From the NCBI RefSeq assembly GCF_002025205.1, contig NZ_CP019947.1:2456001-2520000 (forward strand): 64,000 bases of DNA, written 5' to 3'. Below the pieces are notes generated by a model. The model made no database searches, had not been told where the DNA came from, and was given only the letters and a program-made list of their open reading frames with translations. The stretch is from Pseudomonas sp. CC6-YY-74 (GTDB lineage Bacteria; Pseudomonadota; Gammaproteobacteria; Pseudomonadales; Pseudomonadaceae). This document shows, one piece after another, positions 47,605 through 56,196 of the stretch (the first letter of the stretch is position 1; the number at the start of each line of letters is the position of its first letter). The translations under genes and the position numbers were made by a program.

Positions 47605-48852
47605 TCATAACCAGTCGTCCTGCCAGGGGTATTGCGACAGCGCCTGGCAGCCATCGCGGGTGATCAGCACCTGTTGTTCGAGCTTGATGCCCTGCTTGCC
47701 GCCGCGCTCGCCGATATAACTCTCGACGCAGAGCACCATGTTTTCCTCGATGACCCCGTCGTAGCCGCTGCTGTCCCAGTCCGCGCCCTTGTGCGCCAGG
47801 GCCGGGTACTCGTCGGCCAGGCCGACGCCATGCACCACGCAGCAGTAGCGATTTTGCTGGTAGGGCTGGGGAATGTCCCAGGCGCGCTGGACGAACTCGC
47901 GGTGGCTGATGCCGGGGCGCAGCAGGTCCATGTTGTGATGGACCTGCTCGAAGGCCAGGGCATACAGCTTGCGTTGCTCGGCCGTCGGCGCGACATGGCC
48001 GACGGTCCAGGCCCGCGAAATGTCTGCGCAGTAGCCGTAGGGGCCGATCAGGTCAGTGTCGAACGAGACGATTTCACCCTGCTGCATCACCCGCTCACTG
48101 GACTCCTGCATCCACGGGTTGGTGCGCGGCCCGGAAGCCAGCAGACGGGTCTCGATCCACTCGCCGCCGTGGCGAATGTTCTCGTAGTGCAGCCAGGCCC
48201 ACAGCTGGTTTTCGCTCATGCCCGGACGCTGCTCGTCATGCATGCGCTGGATGCCTTTCTCGCACACGGCGATGGTCCAGCGCATCAGTTCCAGTTCGGC
48301 GGCGGACTTAATCTTGCGCGCCTCTTCCATCAGGCTGTGACCCTCGACCAGGGTCAGACCCTGCGCCTGTAGAAGTTCGAGCCCCTCGAAGTCGGCCTTG
48401 TCCACCGCCAGCCGTGCGCCTGCACCGGCGTGCTGACGCAGCAGCTCGACGATTTCCGCGGCCCACAGCTTGGCCTTCTCGGAGATCCGCGAACCGGCGC
48501 CGAAATAACTCCAGCTCACCGCATGACGAATCTCGTCGAGCAGGCCGTTGCCCTCGTGCAGGTGCTCGCAGTTGTGGAACTCGAACAGGATCACCGGGCC
48601 CGTGGCGAACACCAGGGCGTAACGGGCGAAGTTGTGCAACGTCCACACCTGCATGTTCGAGGTGTCGGTGGCGTAGCGTATGTTCACCGGGTCGTAGAGC
48701 AGGATCGCCGCGCAATCGGCGGCCAGCAGTTGCTCGCGCACCCGCTGCAGGCGATAGGCCCGCGCCGCCTCCAGGGTCTGGGTGCTGACCGGGTTGCGCA
48801 ACGGCTGGTTGGCGGACTCGCCGCTGGGGTACTTATTCTTGTTGTCGAACAT
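47605..48852 (-). CDS. dddP: M24-fold protein of the DMSP lyase DddP type
   Basis: 415 residues with the pita-bread (creatinase/aminopeptidase P) fold. Six metal-ligand residues are in place: Asp265, Asp267, Asp277, His341, Glu377 and Glu392. The residues known from DddP work also align: Asp347 (HGVGLADEYP), Tyr336 and Trp70 (NMQVW). Two long stretches (IRYATDTSNMQ and GGEWIETRLLASGPRTNPW) resemble DddP closely. DddP splits dimethylsulfoniopropionate to acrylate and DMS. A DddP-like enzyme with another onium substrate is possible, as no acrylate-use genes are nearby. It is the last gene of the Rieske operon, 47 bases after the MFS gene. Confidence 0.72.
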   Translation of the reverse strand: MFDNKNKYPSGESANQPLRNPVSTQTLEAARAYRLQRVREQLLAADCAAILLYDPVNIRYATDTSNMQVWTLHNFARYALVFATGPVILFEFHNCEHLHEGNGLLDEIRHAVSWSYFGAGSRISEKAKLWAAEIVELLRQHAGAGARLAVDKADFEGLELLQAQGLTLVEGHSLMEEARKIKSAAELELMRWTIAVCEKGIQRMHDEQRPGMSENQLWAWLHYENIRHGGEWIETRLLASGPRTNPWMQESSERVMQQGEIVSFDTDLIGPYGYCADISRAWTVGHVAPTAEQRKLYALAFEQVHHNMDLLRPGISHREFVQRAWDIPQPYQQNRYCCVVHGVGLADEYPALAHKGADWDSSGYDGVIEENMVLCVESYIGERGGKQGIKLEQQVLITRDGCQALSQYPWQDDWL

Positions 48853-48899
48853 GTGCTGGATTCCAGTGAACAGACTCGGATTAAAGGGACGCTGTTAGG

Positions 48900-50198
48900 T
48901 CAAACGCCCGATCGCTCGGGCAGTGCAGTCATCGCCGGCTGGGCTGCTGATTGCGGCTCTGCTTCGCTCGGGCTGGCCGGCTCGATCGCAGCGGCCAGGG
49001 TGGCGCTGGCCAAGCCGACTGGCGTGGCCTGGTGATGCAGCGGCGCATCCTCCTGCAGGTGCGCGCCGCTGACCTTGCCCTGGCCGACCGAGAGGGCCAG
49101 CAGCGCAGCGCAAGCGGCGGAAAAGTAGTACAGGCTGGAGGCGCCGAACCACTCCATCAGCGCGCCGGCCAGCAACGGGCCGATAGCGGCGCCGACGCCG
49201 TAGGTCACCAGCAACAGGCCGGCCAGGGACACGCGCAGTTCGGCTTCGATATTGTCGTTGGCCAGGGCCACGCCCAGCGGATACAGGCAGAACTGCAGAA
49301 AACCGATGCAGGCGCCGACCAACAGCAGGACGCCGAAGGACGGTTGCTGAGAGAAACCCAGCGGCAGGCAGGCGAGGACCAGCAGCACCGCCACGCCACG
49401 GATCAGGCTGGCCCGCGGCAAGCGATCGGACAGCCAGCCGAGGGGCAGTTGGGCGAGCAGGCCGGCGCCGATGATCATCGCCATGAACTGGCCGACCTCG
49501 GTGGTATCCAGGCCCTGGCGACTGGCATAGATGGCCGCCAGGCCGAAGAAGGCGCTGTAGATCATCCCGGCCATCAGCACGGTGATCAGTGACTGCGGCA
49601 CCCGCTGGATAAACAGCTTGATATCCACAGGCGCCGGCTGCAGCGCGGCCGGGTGCATGCTGCGAGTCAGGGCCACCGGCACCAGGCACAGGGCAAAGGC
49701 CATGGCCACGCCAAGCAGCGCGTGGATGCCCAAATCGCCCTTCCAGCTCAGGGCCAGCTGGCCGAGCACCATGCCGACGTATATCGCCACCATGTAGATG
49801 CCCAGCACCTTGCCACGCTGGTCGCTGCGGGCGCGGTCGTTGAGCCAGCTTTCCAGCACCATCAGCTGGCACATCATCGCCAGACCGACCAACGCGCGCA
49901 GAAATAGCCAGAACGGCAAGGCACTGCTGAATTCGTGAGCCAATACGGCGGCGGAAATCACCCCGCCACAGGCGACATAGGTGCGGATATGCCCGACCTG
50001 CTGGATCAGCACGCGCCCGACCTTGCCGCCGGCCACCATGCCCAGGGCGTTGGCGGCCATCAGCGCGCCGCCCCAGAACTCGGCCACCCCGTCGGCGCTC
50101 AGGCGTAGCGCCAGGTAGGTCATGAGCAGGGTCGAGCCCAGCTGCATCAACAGGCTGGCCAGGTACAGCGCGCCGAAGGTCTTAGTCAGTCCGAGCAT
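48900..50198 (-). CDS. MFS transporter in the Rieske operon
   Basis: 432 residues with 12 hydrophobic helices. The loop 2-3 motif is replaced by a GGKVGRVLIQQVGH-type sequence, and a conserved VLESWLNDRA segment follows helix 4, as in the YcaD-like carriers. A long Ala/Pro/Glu-rich tail of about 50 residues follows the last helix. It lies between the EutQ-like cupin gene (83 bases upstream) and the DddP-like gene. It may import the substrate or export a product such as formaldehyde-derived or amine compounds; direction is not visible. Confidence 0.88.
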   Translation of the reverse strand: MLGLTKTFGALYLASLLMQLGSTLLMTYLALRLSADGVAEFWGGALMAANALGMVAGGKVGRVLIQQVGHIRTYVACGGVISAAVLAHEFSSALPFWLFLRALVGLAMMCQLMVLESWLNDRARSDQRGKVLGIYMVAIYVGMVLGQLALSWKGDLGIHALLGVAMAFALCLVPVALTRSMHPAALQPAPVDIKLFIQRVPQSLITVLMAGMIYSAFFGLAAIYASRQGLDTTEVGQFMAMIIGAGLLAQLPLGWLSDRLPRASLIRGVAVLLVLACLPLGFSQQPSFGVLLLVGACIGFLQFCLYPLGVALANDNIEAELRVSLAGLLLVTYGVGAAIGPLLAGALMEWFGASSLYYFSAACAALLALSVGQGKVSGAHLQEDAPLHHQATPVGLASATLAAAIEPASPSEAEPQSAAQPAMTALPERSGV

Positions 50199-50281
50199 GC
50201 GTGGCTCCTTGGCCAGAACGAAGAAAACCGCCGCTCCCGGCTAGGGGAATGCGGCGGCAGTACGACCAGGGCGAAGGCCTG

Positions 50282-50653
50282 TCAGGCCAAACCGTGACGC
50301 TGCTTCCAGTCGCCCGGATGGACCACGTAACCGAACAGCGCATGGCCGCCGTAGACCAGCTCGGTGCCTTCCGGTATCCACAGCAGCTGGCCCGGCTTGA
50401 CCTGGTACAGCTCACCGTTGGCCTGCAGCTCGAAACAGCCTTCGATGACGAAGATCACCTCGTCATACAGCAGGGTCCAGTGGACCTCGGCGCCCTCCCA
50501 GCGGGCAAAGCCGATGCCGATATTCGGCGACACTTCATTGCTGATGGCGCGGGCGACAAAGGCGGCGCCGGGCGGGCCGCCACGCGGGATGAACTCCAGG
50601 TCATGGTGATCGACCAGCAGCACCGGACCTTTTCCAGAAACGACCTGACTCAT
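50282..50653 (-). CDS. EutQ-like single-domain cupin
   Basis: 123 residues. The core WTLLYDEVIFVIEGCFEL is typical of the EutQ-type cupins linked to ethanolamine use. The usual His-x-His-Glu metal ligands of enzyme cupins are lacking here, so a binding or structural role is as likely as catalysis. It is not the metal-ligand pattern of DddK/DddQ/DddW-type lyases. Its start overlaps the stop of the FAD oxidoreductase gene (ATGA), which implies coupled translation. No other eut genes are nearby. Confidence 0.78.
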   Translation of the reverse strand: MSQVVSGKGPVLLVDHHDLEFIPRGGPPGAAFVARAISNEVSPNIGIGFARWEGAEVHWTLLYDEVIFVIEGCFELQANGELYQVKPGQLLWIPEGTELVYGGHALFGYVVHPGDWKQRHGLA

Positions 50654-51978
50654 AACTCACTCCGACTGTTCCAGGCCGCCAGACGAATGCGCGAACGCAC
50701 GCCGAGACCGAGGAAGGGTTCCGGCGGATTCAACGACGGCATGCCGGTGACTGCCTGGATGTCGCGCAACTGCGCCGAATCGGCACCCACCGCCAGATCG
50801 GCCAGCAGGGTGCCGGAGATGGTGCCCCAGGCCGCGCCGACGCCGTTGTCGCAGGCCGAGGCGTAGACGCCCTGCTCCAGCTCGCCGAAGAAGTTGGTGA
50901 AATTGCGCGAGATGGCGTAGACGCCGCCCCAGGTGTGGCTGAACGGTACGTTGGTCAGTTGCGGGAAGCGCGCCAGGAAGGCCTTGCGGTGATCCGCGCG
51001 CACGCTCGCACGCATCGCATCGCTGGTGCTCTGGCCGTACTTGGGCACGTGCTTGTAGGTGTTGCGAATGATCAGACGGCGATCCTGAGTCATGCGCACC
51101 GTAGTGCCGGCGTGGTCGGCCGGGGTCAGGCCCCAGTCGAGCTGGCCGCCATACACCTGCAGTTCGCTGTCGGTCAGCGGCCGGGTCCAGCTGGCGAAGG
51201 TCATCACCGGCAACAGGCGGTTGCGCAGGTAGCCGAACTCCTGGGTAAAGATGCTGGTGCCGAGCAACAGCTGCGGGGTGCGGATGCGGCCGTTATTGCC
51301 GTGCAGAATCCAGCCGCCCTGACCGTCACGCTCCAGACGCTGGATCGGCGACTCTTCCAGCAGCTCGACGTTGCCCGGCAGCGAGCGGCCAAGGCCGGTG
51401 ACCAGCGCCGCCGGCTGCATCAGGTAGCAACCGGGGGTGTAGATCGCCCCGCTGTAATGGCCGGTGCCAAGCACCTTGGCCAGCTCGGCACGTTCGACCC
51501 GGTGGAACGGCTCGCCGAGGTCGCTCATCAGCTTCTCGAAATGATCGAGGTAAGCCAGACCACGCGGACCCACCGCGCCCTGGTACTTGCCGGCATGCGA
51601 CCACTGGCAGTCGATCTTGTGGCTCTGGATCAGCCCCTGCAACTGGGCGATGGCGGCGCGATTGAGCGCCAGCAGGCGCTGCTTGTGCGCCGGGTCCGGA
51701 TGCTCGAGGGCGAACTTGTGCGGCAGGTCGATGACGAAACCGGAGTTACGCCCGGAGGCGCCATAGGCCACGCGCTGGGCGTCGACCAGCAGGATGCGCG
51801 CCTCTGGATGGTGCTCGGCCAGCCGGCGGGCGGCGGCCAGGCCGGCGAAGCCGGCGCCGATCACCGTGTAGTCGGCGCGCTGCTCACCCTGCAGGCGGGT
51901 GCAGGCCGGTTGCTCGGGCAGAGCCGCATACCAGCCGCAGCTGGCGTCGTCGTAAGGCAACTTGATGGTATTTTTCAT
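50650..51978 (-). CDS. DadA/OrdL-type FAD-dependent amine oxidoreductase
   Basis: 442 residues. The FAD fold (YTVIGAGFAGLAAARRLAEH) begins at about residue 36, and the family GASGRNSGFV motif follows near residue 74. The later part (WGGVYAISRNFTNFFGELEQ, then YASACDNGVGAAWGT) closes the FAD site. Relatives oxidise N-methyl or secondary amines (sarcosine, gamma-glutamylputrescine). In this operon it may remove a methyl group or open an amine after the Rieske step; this is inferred. The start at 51978 gives the family N-terminus, and the stop of the upstream rubredoxin-reductase gene is 10 bases away. Confidence 0.88.
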   Translation of the reverse strand: MKNTIKLPYDDASCGWYAALPEQPACTRLQGEQRADYTVIGAGFAGLAAARRLAEHHPEARILLVDAQRVAYGASGRNSGFVIDLPHKFALEHPDPAHKQRLLALNRAAIAQLQGLIQSHKIDCQWSHAGKYQGAVGPRGLAYLDHFEKLMSDLGEPFHRVERAELAKVLGTGHYSGAIYTPGCYLMQPAALVTGLGRSLPGNVELLEESPIQRLERDGQGGWILHGNNGRIRTPQLLLGTSIFTQEFGYLRNRLLPVMTFASWTRPLTDSELQVYGGQLDWGLTPADHAGTTVRMTQDRRLIIRNTYKHVPKYGQSTSDAMRASVRADHRKAFLARFPQLTNVPFSHTWGGVYAISRNFTNFFGELEQGVYASACDNGVGAAWGTISGTLLADLAVGADSAQLRDIQAVTGMPSLNPPEPFLGLGVRSRIRLAAWNSRSEL

Positions 51979-51988
51979 GCTACCGCCC

Positions 51989-53407
51989 TCAGGCCACAGC
52001 CCGTTGCGCGTTCTGACAGGATTGCAGCCAGCTGTTGCGCTGCAATTGTGCTTGGCGACCGAGCAGGACGAAGCCGTGCAGCGCCCCCTCGGCATCGTAA
52101 TAACCGGCGCTCAGGCCATCGTCGGTAGCCGTGCAGCGCCATTCGCCGGTTACGCCAACAGCAGGCGGCAACAGGCACAGCGGCGCGGCCGGGGTCTTCA
52201 CCGTCACCGGCATCAGCGGATAGCTGACCGCCGTCGGCTGGCCGAGCAGGGTCTTGCTCAGGGCCTGGATGCCCTGGTTGATCGGCGCCAGGTAGGGCAG
52301 CAGCTGACCGTTGATCTCGATGCAATCACCGAGGGCGAAGATCCCCGGCTGCGAGCACTGCAACCGGGCGTCCACCTGAATGCCCCGACCCACGGCGACG
52401 CCGGCCGTCTCGGCCAGGCCCAGATTGGGCCGCAGGCCAACAGCGGACAGCACCAGGTCGGCGTCCAGGCTCTGACCATCGGCGAGTGTCAGGCGATAGC
52501 CCTGCTCGGCCGAGTCGATGCGCTGCACGGTATTCTGCAGGTGCCAGCTCACGCCCATCTCGCCCAGGGCGGCCTGCAACTGCTGACCGGCCTCGACCGG
52601 CAGCAGGCGCTCCATCGGCCACTGACCGAGGCCGATGACGCTGACCTGGAAGCCGCTGCTGGCCAGATCGTTGGCAAACTCGCAGCCGATCAGGCCGTCA
52701 CCGAGGATCGCCACCCGCTGCACGCCGACCAGGCGCTCACGGAAGCTCTGATAGTCGTGCAGATTGTTGACGCTGAGCAGCGCCGCCGTGTCGCCTTCGA
52801 TCGGCAAACGGATTGGCGCCGCACCGCTGGCCAGCACCAACTGGCCGTAGTCCATCTCGCCGATGTTGGTGTGCAGGCGCCGCGCCACTGCGTCGATGCG
52901 CTCGACCGTGCAATACGGATAGACGCGGATCTTCAGGCGCTTCTCGATCGCCAGGGCCGACTCGCCCGACAACGCTGCGGCGCTCTTGCCCTGGGCCAGG
53001 CCGATGGACAGCGCCGGCTTGGAATACAGATGACCCGACTCCTGGGTCAGTACGCGGATCTCGACCAACGGATCGGCCCGGCGCAAGGCCTGAGCCAGGC
53101 CATAGCCGGCGTAACCACTGCCGATGATCACGATCGGCTGACGCGGCTGGGAGGCGGCCGGTTTTGCCGTTGCTGTCAGCGCCTGCGCCGACACGGAAGC
53201 GGTAACCGGCGCACTGACCGCGACGGCGGCAACCACAGGGCTGATATCGAGCATCTCGAAATCGTCCTTGCCGACGCCGCACTCGGGGCATTTCCAATCT
53301 TCCGGCACATCGTCCCAACGGGTGCCAGCGATGATGCCGTCATCCGGCCAGCCGAGGGCCTCGTCATAGATCAAACCGCACACTACACAGAGCCAGGTCT
53401 TGAACAT
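51989..53407 (-). CDS. Rubredoxin fused to NADH:rubredoxin reductase
   Basis: 472 residues. Residues 1-53 are a full rubredoxin (Cys7, Cys10, Cys40 and Cys43 in CVVCG and CPECG). A flexible Ala/Val-rich linker spans about 54-90. Residues 91-472 are a two-dinucleotide-fold flavoprotein of the AlkT kind, with FAD motif IIGSGYAG (about 94-101), NAD motif VAILGDGLIGCEFANDL and the FALGDC FAD site. It would pass electrons from NADH through FAD to its own rubredoxin and on to the Rieske oxygenase encoded two genes upstream. That pairing is unusual, as onium-type oxygenases normally use a ferredoxin reductase. The start at 53407 begins with the rubredoxin. Confidence 0.9.
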   Translation of the reverse strand: MFKTWLCVVCGLIYDEALGWPDDGIIAGTRWDDVPEDWKCPECGVGKDDFEMLDISPVVAAVAVSAPVTASVSAQALTATAKPAASQPRQPIVIIGSGYAGYGLAQALRRADPLVEIRVLTQESGHLYSKPALSIGLAQGKSAAALSGESALAIEKRLKIRVYPYCTVERIDAVARRLHTNIGEMDYGQLVLASGAAPIRLPIEGDTAALLSVNNLHDYQSFRERLVGVQRVAILGDGLIGCEFANDLASSGFQVSVIGLGQWPMERLLPVEAGQQLQAALGEMGVSWHLQNTVQRIDSAEQGYRLTLADGQSLDADLVLSAVGLRPNLGLAETAGVAVGRGIQVDARLQCSQPGIFALGDCIEINGQLLPYLAPINQGIQALSKTLLGQPTAVSYPLMPVTVKTPAAPLCLLPPAVGVTGEWRCTATDDGLSAGYYDAEGALHGFVLLGRQAQLQRNSWLQSCQNAQRAVA

Positions 53408-53412
53408 GTCGC

Positions 53413-54858
53413 TTACTCCCCCGCTACGCGGATCGCTACGTTCTTGGTGCGCACATAGCTGTACAAGGCTTCCTGACCCTTCTCGCGGCCGAAACCGGAC
53501 AAACCGACGCCGCCGAACGGCGTCTCGATACCACCGGCATACCACTCATTGACGAACACCTGGCCGGCCTTGAGGCGACGGGCGCAGCGCATGGCGCGGC
53601 TGATGTCCTGGGTGAACACGCCGGCGACCAGGCCGAATTCGGTGCCGTTGGCGATGGCGATGGCCTGTTCCTCGGTATCGAAGGGGATGATCGCCAGGAC
53701 CGGGCCGAACACCTCTTCCTGGGCGATGCACATCTCGGGGCTTACATCGCGGAACACGGTCGGGCGCATATAGTGCCCGGCGCGGTCGCTGAAACGCTCA
53801 CCACCGGTGGCCGCTACCGCGCCCTCCTCGATGGCGCGCCGACACAGGGTTTCGATGCTGGCCAGTTGCCCGGCACTGACCACCGGAGTGAGGTCTGGGT
53901 TGTCCTGGCCGACGCCGACGCTGAGGCCTTCGGCCAGGGCGACGACCGAGTCGACGATTTCTTCATAGATCTCGCGCTGCACCAGCAGGCGCGACATGGC
54001 CGAACAGACCTGGCCGGCATTGAAGAAGATGCCGCCCTTGACGCTGGACAGCAGCTGCTCGCGATCGGCATCGGCGAAGGCAATCGCCGCCGACTTGCCG
54101 CCCAATTCCATGACGCTGGGGATGGCGTGCTCGGCGGCGTCACGCAGGATGGTCTGGCCGGTCGCTACCGAGCCGGTGAAGACGATCTGATCGACGCTGC
54201 GATGGCCGACCAGGTGGCTGCCGACCTCACGGCCACGGCCGCAGATCAGGTTGACCGCGCCATTTGGCAAGCCGGCCTTAGCGATGGCGCGAATCAGCAC
54301 GCACATGCCCAGCGGCGACAGCTCCGGCGACTTGATCACCACCGCATTACCGGCGGCCAGGGCCGGAGCCAGCGAGCGGGCACAGATCGACACCGGGAAG
54401 TTCCAGGGCACGATTTGCGCCGAGACGCCCATCGGCTCGTACAGGGTGAAATCCATGTAACCGTTGCCCAGCGGGATCGAGGTGCCCTCGATCTTGTCGG
54501 CCATGCCGGCGTAGTACTCGAAGTAGCGCGCCGCCTCGGTGAACTCGTCGCGAGCATCGTTCAGGCTCTTGCCGTTTTCCTGGCACAGCACCCAGGCACC
54601 TTCGTCGGCGAGCGCACGAATCTCTTCGGCGATACGCAGCAGCCAGGTGACTCGCTGCGCCGGGCGCACGCTGCTCAGCGCGCCGCTGTCGGCGCAACGG
54701 CGGGCAGCCAGCACGGCGCGCTCGGCATCGGCGAGCGTGGCCTGGGCGATGGTCGCCAGCGGCTCGCCGGTGCCAGGGTTGTTTACCTTCAGCTGCTGAG
54801 CGCTATCGAGCCACTCACCGTCGATGTAGTTGAGCCAGTGGGATGCAATCGGATACAT
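53413..54858 (-). CDS. Aldehyde dehydrogenase in the Rieske operon
   Basis: 481 residues. Cofactor site IVPWNFPVSICARSLAPALA, catalytic Glu in MELGGKSAA and nucleophile Cys in FFNAGQVCSAMSRLL are complete. It differs from the ALDH at 11260. The tight spacing (10 bases from the Rieske gene, 5 bases to the rubredoxin-reductase gene) shows it belongs to the pathway. A possible role is to oxidise the aldehyde released by oxygenase cleavage of an onium substrate, such as the malic-semialdehyde from carnitine. The exact substrate is not visible. Confidence 0.9.
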   Translation of the reverse strand: MYPIASHWLNYIDGEWLDSAQQLKVNNPGTGEPLATIAQATLADAERAVLAARRCADSGALSSVRPAQRVTWLLRIAEEIRALADEGAWVLCQENGKSLNDARDEFTEAARYFEYYAGMADKIEGTSIPLGNGYMDFTLYEPMGVSAQIVPWNFPVSICARSLAPALAAGNAVVIKSPELSPLGMCVLIRAIAKAGLPNGAVNLICGRGREVGSHLVGHRSVDQIVFTGSVATGQTILRDAAEHAIPSVMELGGKSAAIAFADADREQLLSSVKGGIFFNAGQVCSAMSRLLVQREIYEEIVDSVVALAEGLSVGVGQDNPDLTPVVSAGQLASIETLCRRAIEEGAVAATGGERFSDRAGHYMRPTVFRDVSPEMCIAQEEVFGPVLAIIPFDTEEQAIAIANGTEFGLVAGVFTQDISRAMRCARRLKAGQVFVNEWYAGGIETPFGGVGLSGFGREKGQEALYSYVRTKNVAIRVAGE

Positions 54859-54868
54859 GGCGGCCTCC

Positions 54869-56059
54869 TCAGGCGGACGGTACGGTGGCCAGCAGCTGAC
54901 GCGCAGCCCACTGATGGAAGAAGTGGGTCGGGATGTCCATCTCCGGGGAGAAGGCGCCGCCCTTGTAGCCCGGCGAATGACGGCCCTTCTGCATGCCTTC
55001 GACCGAGGCGATGTCCTCGGCGAATACCACCTTCCAGGACTCCAGAATGGCGTTACGGCAGGCGGCGTACTCGTCGCCCAGGGCCTCGTCGCCGACGTAG
55101 AACAGGCGCAGGTGCTCGATGGTACGGCCCGGCGCAACCGGCTCCAGCTGCATGGCGAAGGCGTGGTCGGCCTGGATGCCGAGCAACACGTTGGGGAAGA
55201 ACGCCACGTATTCGGCGTTGCGCAGACGGTCCTGCGGCCAGCTCGGGAACTGCGGCAGGTGCGTACCGGCGACGTCAGACAGGTTGTAGGCGTAGCTGCC
55301 CTGACCGGCGAAATGCTCGTCGAAGAGGATGTTGTAGTGGTCTTCCAGGCGCGAATAGGTATTCAGGCTCGGGTGCACCCACGGCAGGTGGTAGGCCTCG
55401 CAGTAGTTCTCTACCGCCAGCTTCCAGTTGCAGTTGATGTCCAGGGTGGTGGCGTCGTGGCCCGGACGGCGGCGCAGCAGACTCATGCCGTCGTCACCGA
55501 GGAACTGGCTCCAGCGCGCGGTCAGCGGCGCGAGCATGTCTTCCAACGATTGGGCGTCGCCGGACAGGTTGACGAACACCATGTCCATCCAGATGGCGCT
55601 GCGGATGGCCTTCAAGCCGTGCTTTTCGCAGGCGAAGCGCTCGTCCTTGTGCACATCGATACCACCGACGTGCGGCGTGCCGCGCAGGCCGCCATTGAGG
55701 TCGTAAGTCCAGGAGTGGTAGGGGCAACGGATCACGCCCTGCACGGTGCCCTCTTCCTGCACCAGCTTCATGCCGCGGTGGCTGCAGACGTTGTGGAACA
55801 CCTGCACCAGACCCTCGCGATTGCGCATCAGCAGCAGCGGCAGGCCCATGAAGTCGACCGGCTTGACCGAGCCGTTCTGGGTCAGGTCGCTGGCGAAGCC
55901 AACACAGGCCCAGGTCTTGCCCATCACCTGATCGCGCTCCAGCTCGAAATGACGCTGCTCGATATAAAACTCGTTAGCCAGGCCAGTGGCCTCATGGATC
56001 GGGTTGAGGACAGTTTCCAGTTGTTGCACCGGAATATGTTGAGCGATGGAGTTGGTCAT
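54869..56059 (-). CDS. Rieske non-heme iron oxygenase, alpha subunit, onium-compound type
   Basis: 396 residues. The Rieske [2Fe-2S] site is Cys92, His94, Cys112 and His115 (NVCSHRG and RCPYHSWTYD). The mononuclear iron site uses His224 and His229 (CEAYHLPWVH) and probably Asp349. The bridging residue between the centres is Glu217 (VENY) rather than the common Asp; Glu is also found in the carnitine oxygenase CntA and related quaternary-ammonium oxygenases. The family hydroxylates a methyl or methylene carbon next to N+, releasing an aldehyde. It is the first gene of the operon and carries the shared operator 123 bases upstream. Confidence 0.9.
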   Translation of the reverse strand: MTNSIAQHIPVQQLETVLNPIHEATGLANEFYIEQRHFELERDQVMGKTWACVGFASDLTQNGSVKPVDFMGLPLLLMRNREGLVQVFHNVCSHRGMKLVQEEGTVQGVIRCPYHSWTYDLNGGLRGTPHVGGIDVHKDERFACEKHGLKAIRSAIWMDMVFVNLSGDAQSLEDMLAPLTARWSQFLGDDGMSLLRRRPGHDATTLDINCNWKLAVENYCEAYHLPWVHPSLNTYSRLEDHYNILFDEHFAGQGSYAYNLSDVAGTHLPQFPSWPQDRLRNAEYVAFFPNVLLGIQADHAFAMQLEPVAPGRTIEHLRLFYVGDEALGDEYAACRNAILESWKVVFAEDIASVEGMQKGRHSPGYKGGAFSPEMDIPTHFFHQWAARQLLATVPSA

Positions 56060-56181
56060 TGTTGTTCTCCCCTGCTGGGCACGGTGACTGATTGATCGGC
56101 AGGCTCGCTGGCCAGGTCCGTTGGCAGCGAGTTTCGAGAATCTGGGGATAGTTCGACAAACGATTTTTAACGGCTGGATTT

Positions 56182-56196
56182 ATGACTTTTAATCAT
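56182..56196. promoter_or_regulatory. Shared operator ATGACTTTTAATCAT upstream of the Rieske operon
   Basis: A palindrome ATGA-N7-TCAT followed by CCAT, as in the copy at 47434-47448. It lies 123 bases before the Rieske start. The LysR gene upstream is the most likely source of the binding protein. Confidence 0.65.
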
